A DNA stretch of 64,000 bases from Melampsora larici-populina 98AG31 (GCF_000204055.1 NW_006768778.1:62001-126000), one strand, 5' to 3'. Numbered from the stretch's first letter, positions 1 through 12,713 are shown. The notes: generated from the letters alone by a model not told the origin. Made by a program: numbers and translations.

Positions 1-1229
1 TTTGTTGGCCCTGATATTTCTGGAGGGCAATCCAAAAATTCTATTTTGGTCTGATGAACACAAAGATCAGCCAGTTCCAAAGTGACAGCTGAGACACTTA
101 CAATGGTGTATATAATGAGAATCAGCTGATGAGATTTTGAGGTGGTCATTTTTCAGGCTGATCCTTGAAGGAGTTTTATATACGTTTTCTAAGGAAAGCC
201 TCTTGAATCCAGCTACAGAGATCTTAATCTCTTGAGCTCATAAATTGACACCCTGTGGATGCATATGATCAATAACAGTTAAAGTTGGGCATATATTGAA
301 AGGGTCTTGACGGTGAGTGATTGTAATTGCACTCTTCAATTGAACAAGTTGAATCAACTCAAGCATCACTGAAATTACCATGCATTTTCTTCCCCTTGGT
401 ATAAAGTAGGCAACTTATTGCCTTAACTCAACTTTAGAATTTTTCCATGTGAGATTTTTGCTTCTTTATATTATTGAAATAGACAAGTCTCTTCACTCTT
501 GCAAAAATTATCCCCAGCATCATGATCCATAACGAATCCCTATTTCTGAGTCATTGCACTTTACAACATATACTATGTGGATACAAAGTAATTTGTCTGT
601 GTTCAGCCAACAGTAGTACATGGCATTTTCAAGAGTGCTCCAGGGAACAAAGTAGAAAAAATCTTACTCTTGAATGTTATCGGATCTTCTGAAGGTCAAA
701 GTAACTGAAATTGCTAATCATGTTTTAAATATACTATTCCTAGTGGATGGTTAAGCCCATTATTGAATGAAGAGGATACTCCTGAGTCTCACTGAATTTT
801 CAAGAAGCTTGGGGTTTAGATCATGGAATTTCACATTTCATTTCTCTCTCAGATTGTGAAGTATAAGCATAAAGCATAAAGATAATGGTTTCACAAAAAA
901 TTAAGTATTTGGTATCTATGACAAGGTTTCACTAATTCTAGATTGTTCTGCTGCACAATGCAATTTCTAACCATTTAAAATCCTACTGAATCATCTTTAA
1001 CCTGTCATAAAAGATGCAGTAGAAAGAAGAGGAGGTGAAAATCAAATTATCATTTTGTTCATCACATTACATCTCATTTACAATCTCTGTGCATTCTTTC
1101 AAATGGGCATTCATCTCATCATATACACTGGTGAGGTTGTCAAGTTCTTCCTTGATGACAGACTTTATAAATTTATTACCATTGTTATCCCCATTCACTC
1201 ATCTATCAGGGATTTGTGCCTTTGATCAA
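1..1229. other. Non-coding stretch, no gene recognised
   Basis: AT-rich sequence with stops in all frames. The only open stretch of any length here begins at 1035, has low-complexity Ser/Phe composition and no recognisable domain, so I do not call it a gene. No repeat shared with the rest of the window was seen. Confidence 0.5.
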
Positions 1230-1480
1230 AGGCACAGATGTAGTATTTTTCGGCTATGCAAAATGATTAGAATTAATGTCAAAAATGATTAAAAATGCTA
1301 TGTTAATGCATAAAAATGCACCATTAATGCACCATTAATGAAAAAAGATGCAGAATCGATGCAGAAAAATGCAGTGTTAATGCACATGCAGAATGAATGC
1401 AGAATTCCACCTTTTTCAATTTTGTTTGTCCTTCAGGTCAATCATTTTTCACTTGGGAAAAATACTACATTTGCCCAGTG
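1230..1480. repeat. AATGCA-rich MITE relic related to the 59.6-kb element
   Basis: The interior is built of many AATGCA/ATGATT words, like the MITE at 59,576-59,758. The right end reads ...ACATTTGCCCAGTG and the left end has ATGTAGTATTTTTC. The reverse complement of the right side also contains ATGTAGTATTTTTC followed by AAAATGATT, so the ends are partly inverted repeats. The left terminus looks damaged (CACAG rather than CACTG), and no matching 3-bp target duplication is present. Probably a diverged, partly deleted CACTA-type MITE. Confidence 0.5.
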
Positions 1481-1865
1481 TGAGATGCTTGGGGTGGGTA
1501 TTGGGGTGGTAACCTAAAAAAAATACAGGGTAGTCAATAATGTGTTTCTCATATTACATACAAAACACACCTCATCTACGGAGTCCATCTGATCAGTGGG
1601 AGGCAATAGATTTTTCTGGTGTTCTTCAAGTATTTTTTGAAGAGACATAATGTTTTGCTGAAAAACCATTTCCTTGAAGATATTCTCAGATAAGTTGGGC
1701 CTGCCAAATATGCCGGCTTGCCACCCATAGAATAGGGGGTGTTTTGGTTAATGGAAGTTCAAAAGCCCTTTGTATCTCATGTAGTTCAACATATCTAAAG
1801 TGCTGAGGGTTGTTTCCCTACAAAGGTTTTCTTGCCCTCCTCTCCAAACAGTCAAAAAATCACAA
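1481..1865. other. Non-coding spacer
   Basis: No open reading frame or shared repeat seen between the AATGCA-rich relic and the first 215-bp MITE. Confidence 0.4.
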
Positions 1866-2084
1866 TAGGTGGTTTCAAGTCAATGAATTTACGGTATTTT
1901 ACCGTCCAACAAGTTGTCCAATGTTGCAAAATATACCATAAATTTAAAAAAATTGGGACACCTGAAAAGGTGTCCCGAATGGTGTTGACCGTATATTTGC
2001 AGAAAAAAAACCCACCGTAAAATTTAAAAAACTTGTCTGTTATTTAAAAAGTTTCACAAAAAAATTCTGACTTGAAACCCCGTA
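1866..2084. mobile_element. 215-bp MITE, copy A, TA target duplication
   Basis: The element runs 1868-2082 and is flanked by TA on both sides. The right end TGACTTGAAACCCC is the inverted form of the left end GGTTTCAAGTCA. A perfect 9-bp hairpin, GGGACACCT GAAA AGGTGTCCC, sits in the middle, and ACGGTATTTTAC and ACCGTAAAATTT words are placed symmetrically around it. The second copy at 3902-4116 has the same length. TA duplication and internal symmetry fit a Tc1/mariner-type MITE; the superfamily is inferred. Confidence 0.8.
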
Positions 2085-3899
2085 ATGTTTCTATCATGCA
2101 ATATGGCTCAAAATCTGTGCCTGCTTGATCACCTGTCTTCCACTTTTGATGTCAAATCATGGAGATTTTCAAAACTTGATTTATATTGCACAGACAAGGT
2201 ACAAAGCTCTACTGTAAAGTATAGTCTACAAACACTTCCATGACGGTTCTGGTGAGTGCCAAGGCTGTAATGCTAATACTGTGTACAATTCATGTGGTGG
2301 TTCACACTTTTTTTCAATGAATCTTTTCATATCCTTTTTGAATATTTAAAAATGAGCTCAGCAGTGCCAGGCAGCCAGGCTATCAGAGTCACTCAAACAT
2401 CACAAGGTTCAAACAGCACTTGGTGGAGCCCCAAGGAAAATGGACAGAACAATTTCTCCATGCACATATAACAATATCTATGGTACTCCAGTATCTATGT
2501 AGCACTGCATACTTACTTTAAGTACTCCTTATTCTATGTGAGTGTGAGGTAGGAACTCTAGGATTCTAGGTTTTGATTATTTGGGAATCTCACCACCCAC
2601 CTGTAAACTCTTAACCTTGCTAAATATGTACATGGTTCCTTCAAACAAGAACTTCACCAACACCATGTTGTTTCCTCAACCCTTTGAATCTCATTATCAA
2701 TAGATTACTGAGATCCTCATTTTCTATGTTTTGGTTCAGGGAAATTTGAAACCAAACAATCAAAATGTGCTCTGATTCAGAAAAACTTGAAACAGAACTT
2801 GTTCACCACATTTCATTATCATAGAATCATAATTTCATCGCCTACCAAATGTCATTTTCTACACCCTTTCAATTCAAATTGTATCATATCCAGGTCGTTT
2901 GAGATGTTCATTGTGATCATTCTGATCTAGTCAAGCTAGGAACAAAGCCTGTTTTCAGAATAATCTTTATCAATATAATCCAGTGAGTATCATCATCTGG
3001 TTAATGGTGTATTGTTTGGCATTTATATGGAGATGATGACTTGAATGACAATGCAAGTGCTCACTCTAGATTTCTCCCTATTGCAAGAAGGCCATTTCTT
3101 CCAAATTGAATGTGAGCCTAAACTCGTCTGGTATCTCTTTGTCCAATTATTTCATTAAGTAATTTTGATTAATTTATTCTTTTATTTTTACAGTGAAGGA
3201 TTATTGAAGCTTGGTCCTTTAATTGATTCCACAACCTGATATTTCCCTTATCAATTGGTTTTCATTCCTCTTCTTTAAATCTCTGGTAGATTGAAGAATC
3301 AGTTGTTTTGTTTGTTGCCTGTTAATTGAGTTGAATTTGTTTTGTCTTGAACAAAAATCTGGCAGATGGGAGAACTTGTCCCTTTCTGTCTTTTTGTTAT
3401 CTCATTTTGATTGTTTTCATCTTTGAAAAATCTCTGGTAGATTGCAGGACCTGTGTTTAAATCTTTTCTTGTTAGGGTGGAAGGTTGATTTCTTCCATCT
3501 TTAACTCCTACATCACTTTCTTAATATCACTCCATTGATTTCAGTTGCTTTTTGTTAATACCACACACCCCACACAACTTTCATCAATTCATTGATTAAA
3601 GGTTCTTGATTTCAAGTCCACTCAACCTGTTTGCTGTATCATAAACACAGTCTTCTTCCCTCCTTGGGCTTTCCCTGTTCCCAGCTGTCTTGCAAATAAT
3701 TATTTCTCAACTACAAAATCACGATGCAAACAAACTTGGCAGTTGGATCCAAATGCAAGCTTGCAAACACTGAATTTGCTGAAGTCTCAAGCAGTGAGTC
3801 CTCTGTTGGAAGCTGCAGGTTGCAACTAATCTGACACTTTGACTGTGATTGCAGGCCCACAAGTTTTGAATTTTTTAAGGATCCAAAGCACAAAGACAA
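2085..3899. other. Non-coding AT-rich stretch
   Basis: No gene recognised. TTTCTTGA/TTGATT-rich sequence with repeated TCTCTGGTAGATTG-type words near 3280-3440 (two imperfect copies). A minus-strand open frame at 3711-3899 has no recognisable motif and is probably chance. Confidence 0.45.
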
Positions 3900-4118
3900 T
3901 AGGGGATTTCAAGTCAATAAATTTACGGTATTTTACAGTCCAAAAAGTTGTCCAATGTTGCAAAATATACCGTAAATTTAGAAAAATCAGGACACCTTTT
4001 TAGGTGTCCCGAATGGTGTTGACCGTATATTTGCAGAAAAAGAACTCACCGTAAAATTTGAAAATCTTGTCCGTTTTTTAAAGAGTTTCACAAAATTTTT
4101 CTGACTTGAAACCCCCTA
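3900..4118. mobile_element. 215-bp MITE, copy B, TA target duplication
   Basis: The element runs 3902-4116, between TA at 3900-3901 and TA at 4117-4118. It aligns end to end with copy A at 1868-2082, with scattered substitutions and no obvious indel. Both termini (GGGGATTTCAAGTCA and TGACTTGAAACCCCC) and the central AGGTGTCC hairpin are kept. It inserted about 1.8 kb from copy A in the same orientation. Confidence 0.8.
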
Positions 4119-6800
4119 ATATGAAACCTACTTTGGGCAAAGCTGGCTTTGACATAGCTGGAAGAAAAGTTGGAGAGCGAGATGTTTCCAAGTTGTACAA
4201 GCAAAACTTCTTCAAACATTTCAAAGCTCACAAGGAAACCAAACATTCTACTCCTCATGACAAAGGAAGAATAAGAACCATCCAGCGGCGTAGTCAGACC
4301 TAAGCACACTTTGGCTCACCTGAAACAAATCTAACTCTGATTGTTCCGGAAGAGGAACAAGATCACTTGATTGGTTGACCAACACTGCAAGGGAACCCAA
4401 GCCCCATGCTGATAGTCCAAGAAAAGGTACTCTCGTAAACAAGAGATGCAATCTTGCAAATAAGTCAAAAAATCAGATTTCAAAGACCCTTAAATCCAAA
4501 TTTTGGACAGCTGACAGGTTCAAAAATGGTAAGTGTCCGAAAGGGGTTTCAAGTTCTCTCCAATATTGGACCATGACGTTGATTTTGTCTCCTACTCTGC
4601 AAAATCATTATCCCAGAAGCTGAACAAGAGCAACCTCAGCTCTGCCCCAATCAGACGCACCTGAGGAAGGAAGTTTTTCTGACCTCAAGGACAAAGAAAG
4701 AAGCAAAAGTTCAAGTAAGAATGTTTGTTTCAAAATCTGCCCAGCCTTGTAGAGAAGCCAGAGACTGAAGTCCGCGCTAATACGTTTTGCTAGTCTAACA
4801 AGCAGTTGTAACACAAGCTGAAGACAAGGAATATCTTGATATTCCCCAATCGGACATAGAAGAAGAAGGTTTTTTAGAGCTGGATAAGAAACCCAGGGAA
4901 AATGCATAGGAAGAGAAGGGAAACCCCATAGGAAGAGAGCAGATTTGAAAGTAAGCAGAAGGTCTTGCTATAGTCCTTCTCCAGATCATATGAGAAACTG
5001 GAAAGGATTAAGATTTTCACCTGCTCCAGTGGAATCAGAACAGGATGCCAGGAGTGACATCAACAGTAAGGAATTTTACCTCTGGAACATTTCTGCCTTT
5101 TGCAGAGATGAGGGACTGAAGTCTGAGCTTAATCACACAGACAAATCCAACACTCCTTTTCTTACAACAAAAGTATTCCAAGGCCCCTTCAAATCTCTGC
5201 AGGTTGAGAATTTCAGCTGCTCATCATGTTCTAAAAGCATGTGGTTCAAGTTCTTGAAAGCAAACATCCAAGCGGGGAAAGACTTTCGTGCTGGAAGGCA
5301 AAGTAACTATAATGAAGGTTTCAGCAATGACTATCTACCCTCCAGAGACCAAGAATGCGATGGCCAGTTGTTTATCCCATCAAATTCAAAAAACAGAAAT
5401 TGAATGTTTAGTCTCAGTCTAAGTTGAAACAGAAACCTTTAACCAAAGTCAAAAAATCAAAGCGCTTGACTGGTTGCCCAAAAAAATTCATTCAGCCACC
5501 ACATCCATGTTATGAGTAGGCAATTTATCTACCAAAAAGAAACAAAGACAAAGTAGCTCTTATTGATGTCAATCCCAAATCAAGCAAAGATACTATAGAT
5601 CTCCATGAATCCTACAACTTTCAAGACACCTGTCAAGATCAGAGATCCAGTGCTCTAGGATCAATTGAAAATCTAGAAGTAAAGGAAGGTCATTTGAAAT
5701 GGAAAGCAAGAGGTCCAGAATCTCATCCAGGTACAAATGAAGGACCACGAGATTTTCAGGGTCCAGAGGGAAGGAAGCAGAAAGCAAAACAGACTTTTCC
5801 GAATTGTTGCGTTCCGCCTCAACAACACCTTGAAGAGAGAAGGGATGTTGATAATCAATTTGGGGAGTGTGCACTACAAAAAGGGCTGGAGCCAATCTTA
5901 GCAACAAACGGTCATCTGTTGATACACAAGCTTTTGATCATGTACCCATTCCAACACAGGATTTTGAGAACACAACTTTTGTTTTGATTTATCTAGTAAC
6001 CACTCATTCTGAAGAAATTGAAAACATGGATAAAAAAATTGGAGCCTTAACCAAGAAGATGCACATGTACATAAACAGGACTGTGTCAAGACATGGTAAA
6101 CCACACATATCTTTAGGGACCTTGTCAAGGGAAAGCTCACAAGAGATTGCCACTTGCAGGGCTGATAGGATAACAGCAAGTGTGGCCTTTTGTATGGAAG
6201 GGTAGGATATAAGATTTTCCCCACTGATCACTTCTGCATGAAACAGGTCTTGACCAAGATTGTCATCTGGACTCCATATGGGTGGAGGAAAAAAGGGGAG
6301 GGAGTTCCTGAGGGGGCCAGTGTTGCTGGAAATCAAGACTGGATTCAAAGCCTCTCCATCACTGAATTCCTTGATCAAGGAAGCACACCCCTTCCGGGGA
6401 TCCTCTGAAACTCCTCTCCCTTCTACAGGTGATTCCAGCTTTCTGTATCCCAACGGTCCCGGCGGAGAGATAGCAAGTGGTTGGACCCTACAAATCATGC
6501 AGCGACTGGGGCTTAAATTGTTTTGTCTAGACTATGTTGGACTGCTCTCCTCAACCAGCAGCATGTTCTTGTTTGGTATGGCCGCCGTCATTCTCATCAA
6601 ATTAGTAGAATCAATGGAATACATAGGATGCCACCCAGCTGATCTGAAGCCAAAGAAAGTGCTCTTGTCAATTGTGACCCATATCAGAGGAACTTGATTC
6701 AGAAAGTGAGTTTGCTCAAGAAGACTCACAATTTTTCCAAGGCCTGGCATAGCTATTGTGACAGACAGCCTGAATGAGCTCAATAACAACTGGAAGCTCA
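4119..6800 (+). pseudogene. Relic of a rust-type dispersed gene family (YPNGPGG motif)
   Basis: Open pieces on the plus strand (4945-5403, 5867-6205, 6260-6697) do not join into one frame. The piece starting near 5867 contains a heptad-like stretch (EEIENMDKKIGALTKKM). The piece ending at 6697 has DSSFLYPNGPGGEIASGW, which matches in position and character the FPYPDGPG segment after a coiled coil in the spliced gene at 31,894-32,774. I infer a decayed, possibly intron-containing copy of the same family. From memory, rust genomes hold many such uncharacterised genes with a YPxGPGG box; function unknown. The 4119-4944 part has no recognisable coding content. Confidence 0.4.
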
Positions 6801-8079
6801 AGACAAAAGGAAACTTCTAAAAAAATCAAATCAACCAAGTGATGATTGTTCTCTTCTTTCCCATAAATATACAGAAGGCTAACCTATTCCATGTCCCACA
6901 TATCCTTGTGGCCTCTCGACAATCCATTCTCTGGAGCTTCATCCTTTATTCTCTACAACTGCCTTTTTCTTTCTTTTGCTTAACTCTTTGCTAAGTGAGA
7001 GAAGGAGAAGTGGGCGGAGAGTTCTTGGCTCAGAACTCAAGATGTTTTAGAAGAAGGTGAAGTTTAACTCCTGGGGAGAGCTCACCTTTGGTGATGGTCC
7101 CTCGCCATCATCTTTGATTCCAGGAGAGTTCATCTTTGTGACTCTTCTGAAAAATAGTTCTGGGAACTCATAAACTTCTCATCAGGAATGTATTCCTCGC
7201 CTCTACTCTGTAGTTGCAGACCGTATACCTAGTAGGCCTAGATGTTGTTGTAAGGAGGGAGAGGTGGTTGAGGAAATAGATGTTATACAGTCATACAATT
7301 GTCGAGTTATTTGAACTCAGAGATAGAAAAGGTTTAAGATCAGTGAAAATAATTGGAAACGGTCAATGAGGACAGACACAAAATGCAGAGTCAAGTTATA
7401 TGACTATTCTTTTTTATCATCCAACTTGTCTATCTAAATGAACTACAACATGTGGTTTGTCAATTGGAAAAGGAGTTGTTTCTCAACTTTCTAAAGGGTA
7501 AAGGAATGCTTTTGATCTGCCATTCTGTTAGTCATTGATGTCATGGGGGTTATGCTTCTAAACAAATGTGATTCCTCTTTTTCTTTCTGGACTGGTCTCA
7601 CAAGATGTGCCTCTTGTGAGAAGTAATGCAGGAATGTTGCAGGAATAATGAGACTGACTTCAAAGACAAACAGGGAATGAAGCATTGCAAGGTCCAAATT
7701 GTGCAATGGAGATATTCCTGGAAGTTGGAACGAGGTTTTGACAAACGGGAATTGGGAGAAGCGAAAGTAAGGATTAGTAACACATAAGACATCAGGATGC
7801 AGTAAATCAAGAAAGAGGTGCCACAAACCAATTCAATCTGAGAAGTGATTCAAGAGTCTAGATAGGATTGTGGATTCCGTAGTAAAGAAGTTACGTTTGT
7901 GCAGTTGTTCCCTCTTCTCAGCTCAAGTAGTCATTTATTCATTTGTTACTTTCATCCAAGTTCATTATCAACAAAATATTTGTGTATACAAATACAGTTA
8001 TTATTCTTCTAATAGTGTAGTATATAACAAATTTTTGTTAGCTCGTTGATATATTTCAGCTTCCTAGTGTTTCGCAGTC
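6801..8079. other. Non-coding region with imperfect hairpins and a TATA-like site
   Basis: No gene recognised. Near 7075-7140 an imperfect long hairpin is visible: AACTCCTGG pairs with CCAGGAGAGTT, and an inner GATGG pairs with CCATC. A TATAAATATA-like word is near 6862 and TATATAAC near 8021, about 60 bases before the first ATG of the DIRS-like element, where it could be its promoter. The 6.8-7.3 kb part could be an old LTR, but I found no second copy. Confidence 0.35.
8020..8030 (+). promoter_or_regulatory. TATA-like box upstream of the DIRS-like element
   Basis: The sequence AGTATATAAC lies about 55-60 bases before the ATG at 8080. Position fits a core promoter for the Gag-like reading frame. 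No other support. Confidence 0.3.
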
Positions 8080-9955
8080 ATGCAGCATGACGCTAAAATG
8101 ATTAACAATAGTACTGCCAAGTTCGATGCTATTGATGACATCCTTATCCAATATCATAACGCTGGGGGTAGTAACAAGTTTGACATGCGCTGGTTGCGAG
8201 ACCAAGTCGCCTCTATCTTTTCTCCTTCCGACCCCAACTTCATATATCACTCTTCCTCGGTCGCAAAAAGCGCTATCAGATTTGATTTGGGAGCGAAACG
8301 GCCAGTCTTTCCGGTCTCCGGGAAAGATGCTGTCATCCCACCGCCAGGTGAAGTCCTCTCCAGAGATCCTGTCGTCTTGGGTGAATATTGGTGGCCTCGG
8401 GACATCGAAGAAGAGCTATACTCCCCTCTTAAGAGTTTCGTCTTTGACCCCCCCGCTCAGGAGCATCTCCAACCTCTGGTTGCCTCCAGCTCCGGTTCGA
8501 ACGCTGTTGTTAATACGGCGACTACAGCCAATCAACCTACGCTCCCTAATGAACCGGCTCTATTGGCAAGAATCCTTCCTAGAGGTGCGATTGGCCCAGG
8601 AGATAACTTCAGATCCCTATTGTCTCGTTCTGTCTCCTCAAGGAAATCTCGCCGCCAAAGTCCTAGGCATAGGCACTGTTGGGGTAAAGCTCCGGCTTCT
8701 CCTCCAAATCTTTCTCAAAAAGAAGGAAGGCCTCCTCAGGTTCCTCTCGGAAACCAGAGTCGAGGCACTCAGGAGCCGCTTACGCGGCTTCCTATCCTGG
8801 ACAGGATTGATCATGGCCAACCCGTCAATTCCGCTACTCCTGGTCACAGAAATAAAGGAAAGCGTGTGCCAAGCGATCCTTATCTCCTCCTATCCACAAC
8901 AAGAAGCATAGTCGTTACAGTAGTTCTTTGGAATCCTCTGTGCGAAGCAGGAAGCGTCACAGAAGTGACTCTTCTTCCTCAAGCTCTAGCGATTCCTCTG
9001 ACGTCTTGTATCTCGACAACCGTAATCGTGACCACAAGAGCCCAACTTCTCCTGTTCCCAAGGAATCTGCTCTCGCTCTTCTCATGGTTCCTATTGATAG
9101 ACTCAAGAACAGAAAAGCCAGTTCCATGTCCCTCATCATACAAAGCATGGGTAGAGAATACTCACAAAATTCCAAGAAGGCACTTTCACTCTATAACACC
9201 GGTCCCAACAAACCAGCCAGCTTACCCTCCTCAATGTCGAAAGATTTACTTGAGTATAAGTACATCAAACTCAAGAAACTCTTTGGGGAAATGTGTTTCA
9301 AACCTTCTTTGGAAACTTTTATCTTCAACAAAAAATCTAAGAGCCTCGATATCAAGGGCATTGTTGACCGCATTGATTTTACCAACATGTCCAATTTCCT
9401 TCAGATATTGGACATCCTTTGAGATGCTTATCATGCGGCCTTTTTGTCAGCCTCTGAATCCATCAACGATTACTTTGATTACATTAAATACCTCTGCAAA
9501 TGGCAAGAGGAGTGCGATTGGCGCAACATCATGGCATTCGACGGCGTGTTGCGTCGGAAATTCTCTGAATACACTTTGATCACCTTTGGTGACTACAAAG
9601 CTCCAGAACTTAGAAGATTCAAAGCTCGAAGCCTTAACAAACCCTTGACTCTTGTCGGATATCCTTCTCAACCTTCTTTGTCGAAGCAACCAAAACAGGC
9701 TTCGGTTTCTTCTCAGCCTCGTGATTCTAAATCACAATCCAAAGCGAAACCATAATTGAAAAAGACCAAGCGGACTTCCTTTGATTATCCTCTTAAGGAC
9801 TGTTCAGGCAAGCCTATGGCTGGTCAGCCTTGGAATCTTTGGAATGCTAGCGTCTGTCCTCACTCAGACAACGACTGCAAGCGAGCGCATCACGTTTGCA
9901 ACAAGCTGGGATGCGAGCTTGATCACCGAGGAGGCCTCGTCCACCGATGTGCCTA
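8080..9955 (+). pseudogene. DIRS-like Gag, frameshifted
   Basis: The first frame starts MQHDAKMINNSTAKF at 8080 and stays meaningful to about 8760. It then shifts to the frame of 8928-9422, which begins with an Arg/Ser-rich tract, and after a TGA at about 9421 continues to 9755. A further frame at 9756-9953 carries WNLWNASVC...C...HHVC...C...H, a Cys/His cluster typical of the C-terminus of DIRS-group Gag proteins of fungi, probably binding nucleic acid. At least two frame changes and one stop break it. Confidence 0.65.
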
Positions 9956-10029
9956 ACGCAAGAAAGTTCTTCCGGAACTGAGAGATTGATGCCCTTTCTG
10001 AAGGGTACTCAGCCTCAGTAACTTTCTCG

Positions 10030-11580
10030 CTTATGGCTCCGTCCAGACATCTTTCAAATACATACCCCTGTCAAAGTTAACCGTCTTCAAATTCTCCTTC
10101 GAAATCACCCAAACCGCCCTTTTGTAGATTCCATCCTCCTTGGTCTAACTGAAGGCTTTTGGCCGGTCTCGGATAAACCTTCAAACATAACCGCCTTCCA
10201 TCCTAATCACATCTCAGGTCCAGAAGACTCAGTGGTTCTTATCAAAACCAGAGACGCCGAAATGTCTCTAAATCGTTATTCACCTCCTTTTAAGTTGTTA
10301 CTTCCCGGTATGAAGGTCTCGCCACTTTGTTTAGCAACAAATCAAACCTCAGGCAAAGTGCGCATGCACCACACACATGAGTTATGGGAATCCTTCCCCT
10401 AACAGTCTCATCCAGCGTGACAACATCAAAATCAAACTCAATACAATCGCATCTTTCATCCCTTTCCTTTTATGGAGACACCACTTCAACAGGAAATCTT
10501 TGCTGTGGAAATCAGATGTCGATTCAGCGTTCAGGATCCTGCCAGTCTGCCGTCAGTGGCAGTACCGTCAAATCATATGTATCGACAATGCTTACCACGC
10601 AGACCGTTGCGTCAACTTCGGCTGTGCAAGTTCTCCTCATTTGTGGCGTTCATTCTTTTCTCTGGTACTATGGATTGCATTCTATGAGTTTGGTATTACT
10701 GAGCTTAACGCCTACATGGATGACTTGTGGGGAATTGGTTCTCCTACGGACATAGTCTCCTTCAAGGGCCATTTCATTCCGCTCAATCAGGCTAAGTTCT
10801 TAGAGCTTTTCGATTACCTCAACATTCCTTGGAATTAGAAGAAGCAAATCTTCGGTGCAAAACTAGATATCATTGGGTTTAACATTAACTGTGATGTTAT
10901 CTCCATCACCCTCCCAGAGGAAAAACGCCTCGCTCTAGTCACGGCCTTACATAAGTTCCTTATTCCCAGATCCTAGCCCCTAGTCGCGTGGCAAAGGATC
11001 ACTGGATGGGCTAACTGGGCAATCAACACCTTCCCGTTGGGAAGGTGGTCCATCCAGTCGTCTTGGGATAAGATAGCAGGAAAAACTCTTCGCAATGCTC
11101 AAGTCCCACGAAACAAGATGGTGTTCGAGGATTTGTCCTGGCTAGCGGATTCTCTGGAACTCTGGACCGGCCGTCTAGTTCTAAACTCAGTTTTTTGGAA
11201 CCTTGAGTTAGCAGAACTTACCTTCTTCGTTGATGCATGCCCCCAGGCATAGGAATATGGTGTCCTAAGATCAACAAAACTTGGAGTCAAACCATACCCC
11301 CGCTATCTCGAGCAATCTACTGGGCGGAACTTTGGGCTGTAGTCTCAGCAATCAAGATCGCCGCTTCTAGGAAGGCCCACCGAGCCGTGATTTTCTCAGA
11401 CAACAAATCTGTAGTCGGGTTCTTCAGCTCTCACTGCCCTATCAACTCAGTAAGAATCTTGTTCAGACATGCGGTTACCATCATGCTCAACGAGAACATG
11501 GACATTAAAGTCAGGCACGTAGCCGGTGAACGCAACAGAATATCAGATGCGTTGTCAAGACGACTCACGGAGTGTTCAGA
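10030..11580 (+). pseudogene. DIRS-like reverse transcriptase and RNase H, broken
   Basis: The RT starts around 10,040 with a segment containing HPNRPFVDSILLGLTEGFWP, characteristic of DIRS RTs. After a frameshift near 10,380 the frame 10,377-11,252 carries YGNPSPNSLI, KSDVDSAFRILPV, the fingers/palm region, and the catalytic ELNAYMDDLWGI. TAG stops lie near 10,837 and 10,975. RNase H begins with FFVDACPQ near 11,230, where a one-base shift moves it to the frame 11,237-11,731. There the active-site residues appear in YWAELWAV, FSDNKSV and GERNRISDALSR. The protein would copy the element's RNA; this copy cannot. Confidence 0.8.
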
Positions 11581-11669
11581 ACTCGATTCGCTCAAAATCC
11601 TCAATGAAATCCTCCCACCCATTGACCCTGCTCTCGACGGCGGCATTAAGTACTCTTCTCAATACTTCC

Positions 11670-12620
11670 ACAATCTTTGTTTTGATGACAAAGGCAGCCA
11701 AAGTCAAGGCGACCACTCTCTCTTTCTATGAGAGAGAGCAGCTAAAGACTTCAGACCTGGAAAAGCGCCTCGAACCATCTTCTCTCACCAAGTACGAATC
11801 TGGCACTCGTCGGTTTGTACAATTCTGCATTGAACAAAATGTCCCACTTTTGCCAGACAAAACCACCCTCTCTCATTTCATCTCCCTCGTATCTCGCGAA
11901 CTCCAGCCTAGCACAGTAAGTAAATATCTCACGGGAATTGTACACTGCCTACAAGAACAGTTTCACTTCGCGACAGAGGCACGTATGTCAAAAAGAGTTC
12001 GAAACACACTGCAAAGTTGTCAGAAACTTTTCTCTGATCCCATCAAGCCTGCATTGCCGATGTCGCTAGCAGAGGTTCAACTGTGCGGTAGAACATTTAA
12101 CACCACGTTTGACGACATGCTCTTCAATACCATCGGGGGCATTGGTTTCTCAGCCCTTCATCGCTTAGGAGAACTCACGGATTCAGACACATTAACACTC
12201 AGAACTCCACGAAAGTCTATCAAGCGCTCATCTCTTCTTATCTCTTTGTGTGGTACAATCACAACTCATATCTTACCTTACCACAAAGGGGACCCGAAAT
12301 ACTTAGGGAGCGAAATTGCCATAGTAAACAGGGACTAGACGCAGTGTTTGACGGTGCACAATCAGGGCACTCCCTTCGGTCGAGCGGCGCCACAGCTCTA
12401 GCACAAGCCGGTCTACCCATGGAAACTATCCAATCAATGGGCCGTTGGTCAGGTGACGTGTTTAAATTATATGTTCGCGGACACCCGGTAATGAACACGT
12501 TCTCTGCGGAAAAACACATGTTATCTTCGGGTGCGACGCTTGGAGAGCAAGTCTCCTTTCCTGGCTCCTCTTGTGAGTCCAGATCTCAATCTTTTAAAGA
12601 TTATCAATGTGCATGATTCT
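11670..12620 (+). pseudogene. DIRS-like tyrosine recombinase, truncated inside
   Basis: The N-terminal core-binding part runs LEKRLEPSSLTKYESGTRRF onward from about 11,755. The first catalytic Arg is probably in SALHRLGELT near 12,160. Then LPYHKGDPKY appears near 12,275, and after a frame change GHSLRSSGATALAQAG (HxxR) and MGRWSGDVFKLYVRG (Trp and nucleophilic Tyr) near 12,365-12,480. The part between the KGDP box and HxxR is much shorter than usual for the family, so an internal deletion is likely. Role: integrating the circular cDNA. Confidence 0.8.
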
Positions 12621-12713
12621 GATCATGCAACGGTTATTGTTTTTCTCAGCCAAGCGCGCACCTTGTGGCTTAAAACACTGGCTTCGCCACAACAGCCCAG
12701 TGTCCGTAAGTAG

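Larger units (their letters stand above)
8080..12713 (+). mobile_element. Decayed DIRS-like tyrosine-recombinase retrotransposon
   Basis: Four modules follow each other on the plus strand: Gag with a Cys/His cluster, reverse transcriptase with a YMDD box, RNase H, and tyrosine recombinase ending in HSLR...GRW...Y. This order, without integrase or LTRs, defines the DIRS order. Frameshifts and stops interrupt every module, so the copy is dead. It is a different lineage from the Ngaro pair at 42.6-57.7 kb: the RT box is YMDD rather than VDDN and the recombinase aligns poorly. I could not find its terminal repeats; the sequence downstream of 12,713 has a small hairpin only. Confidence 0.85.
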
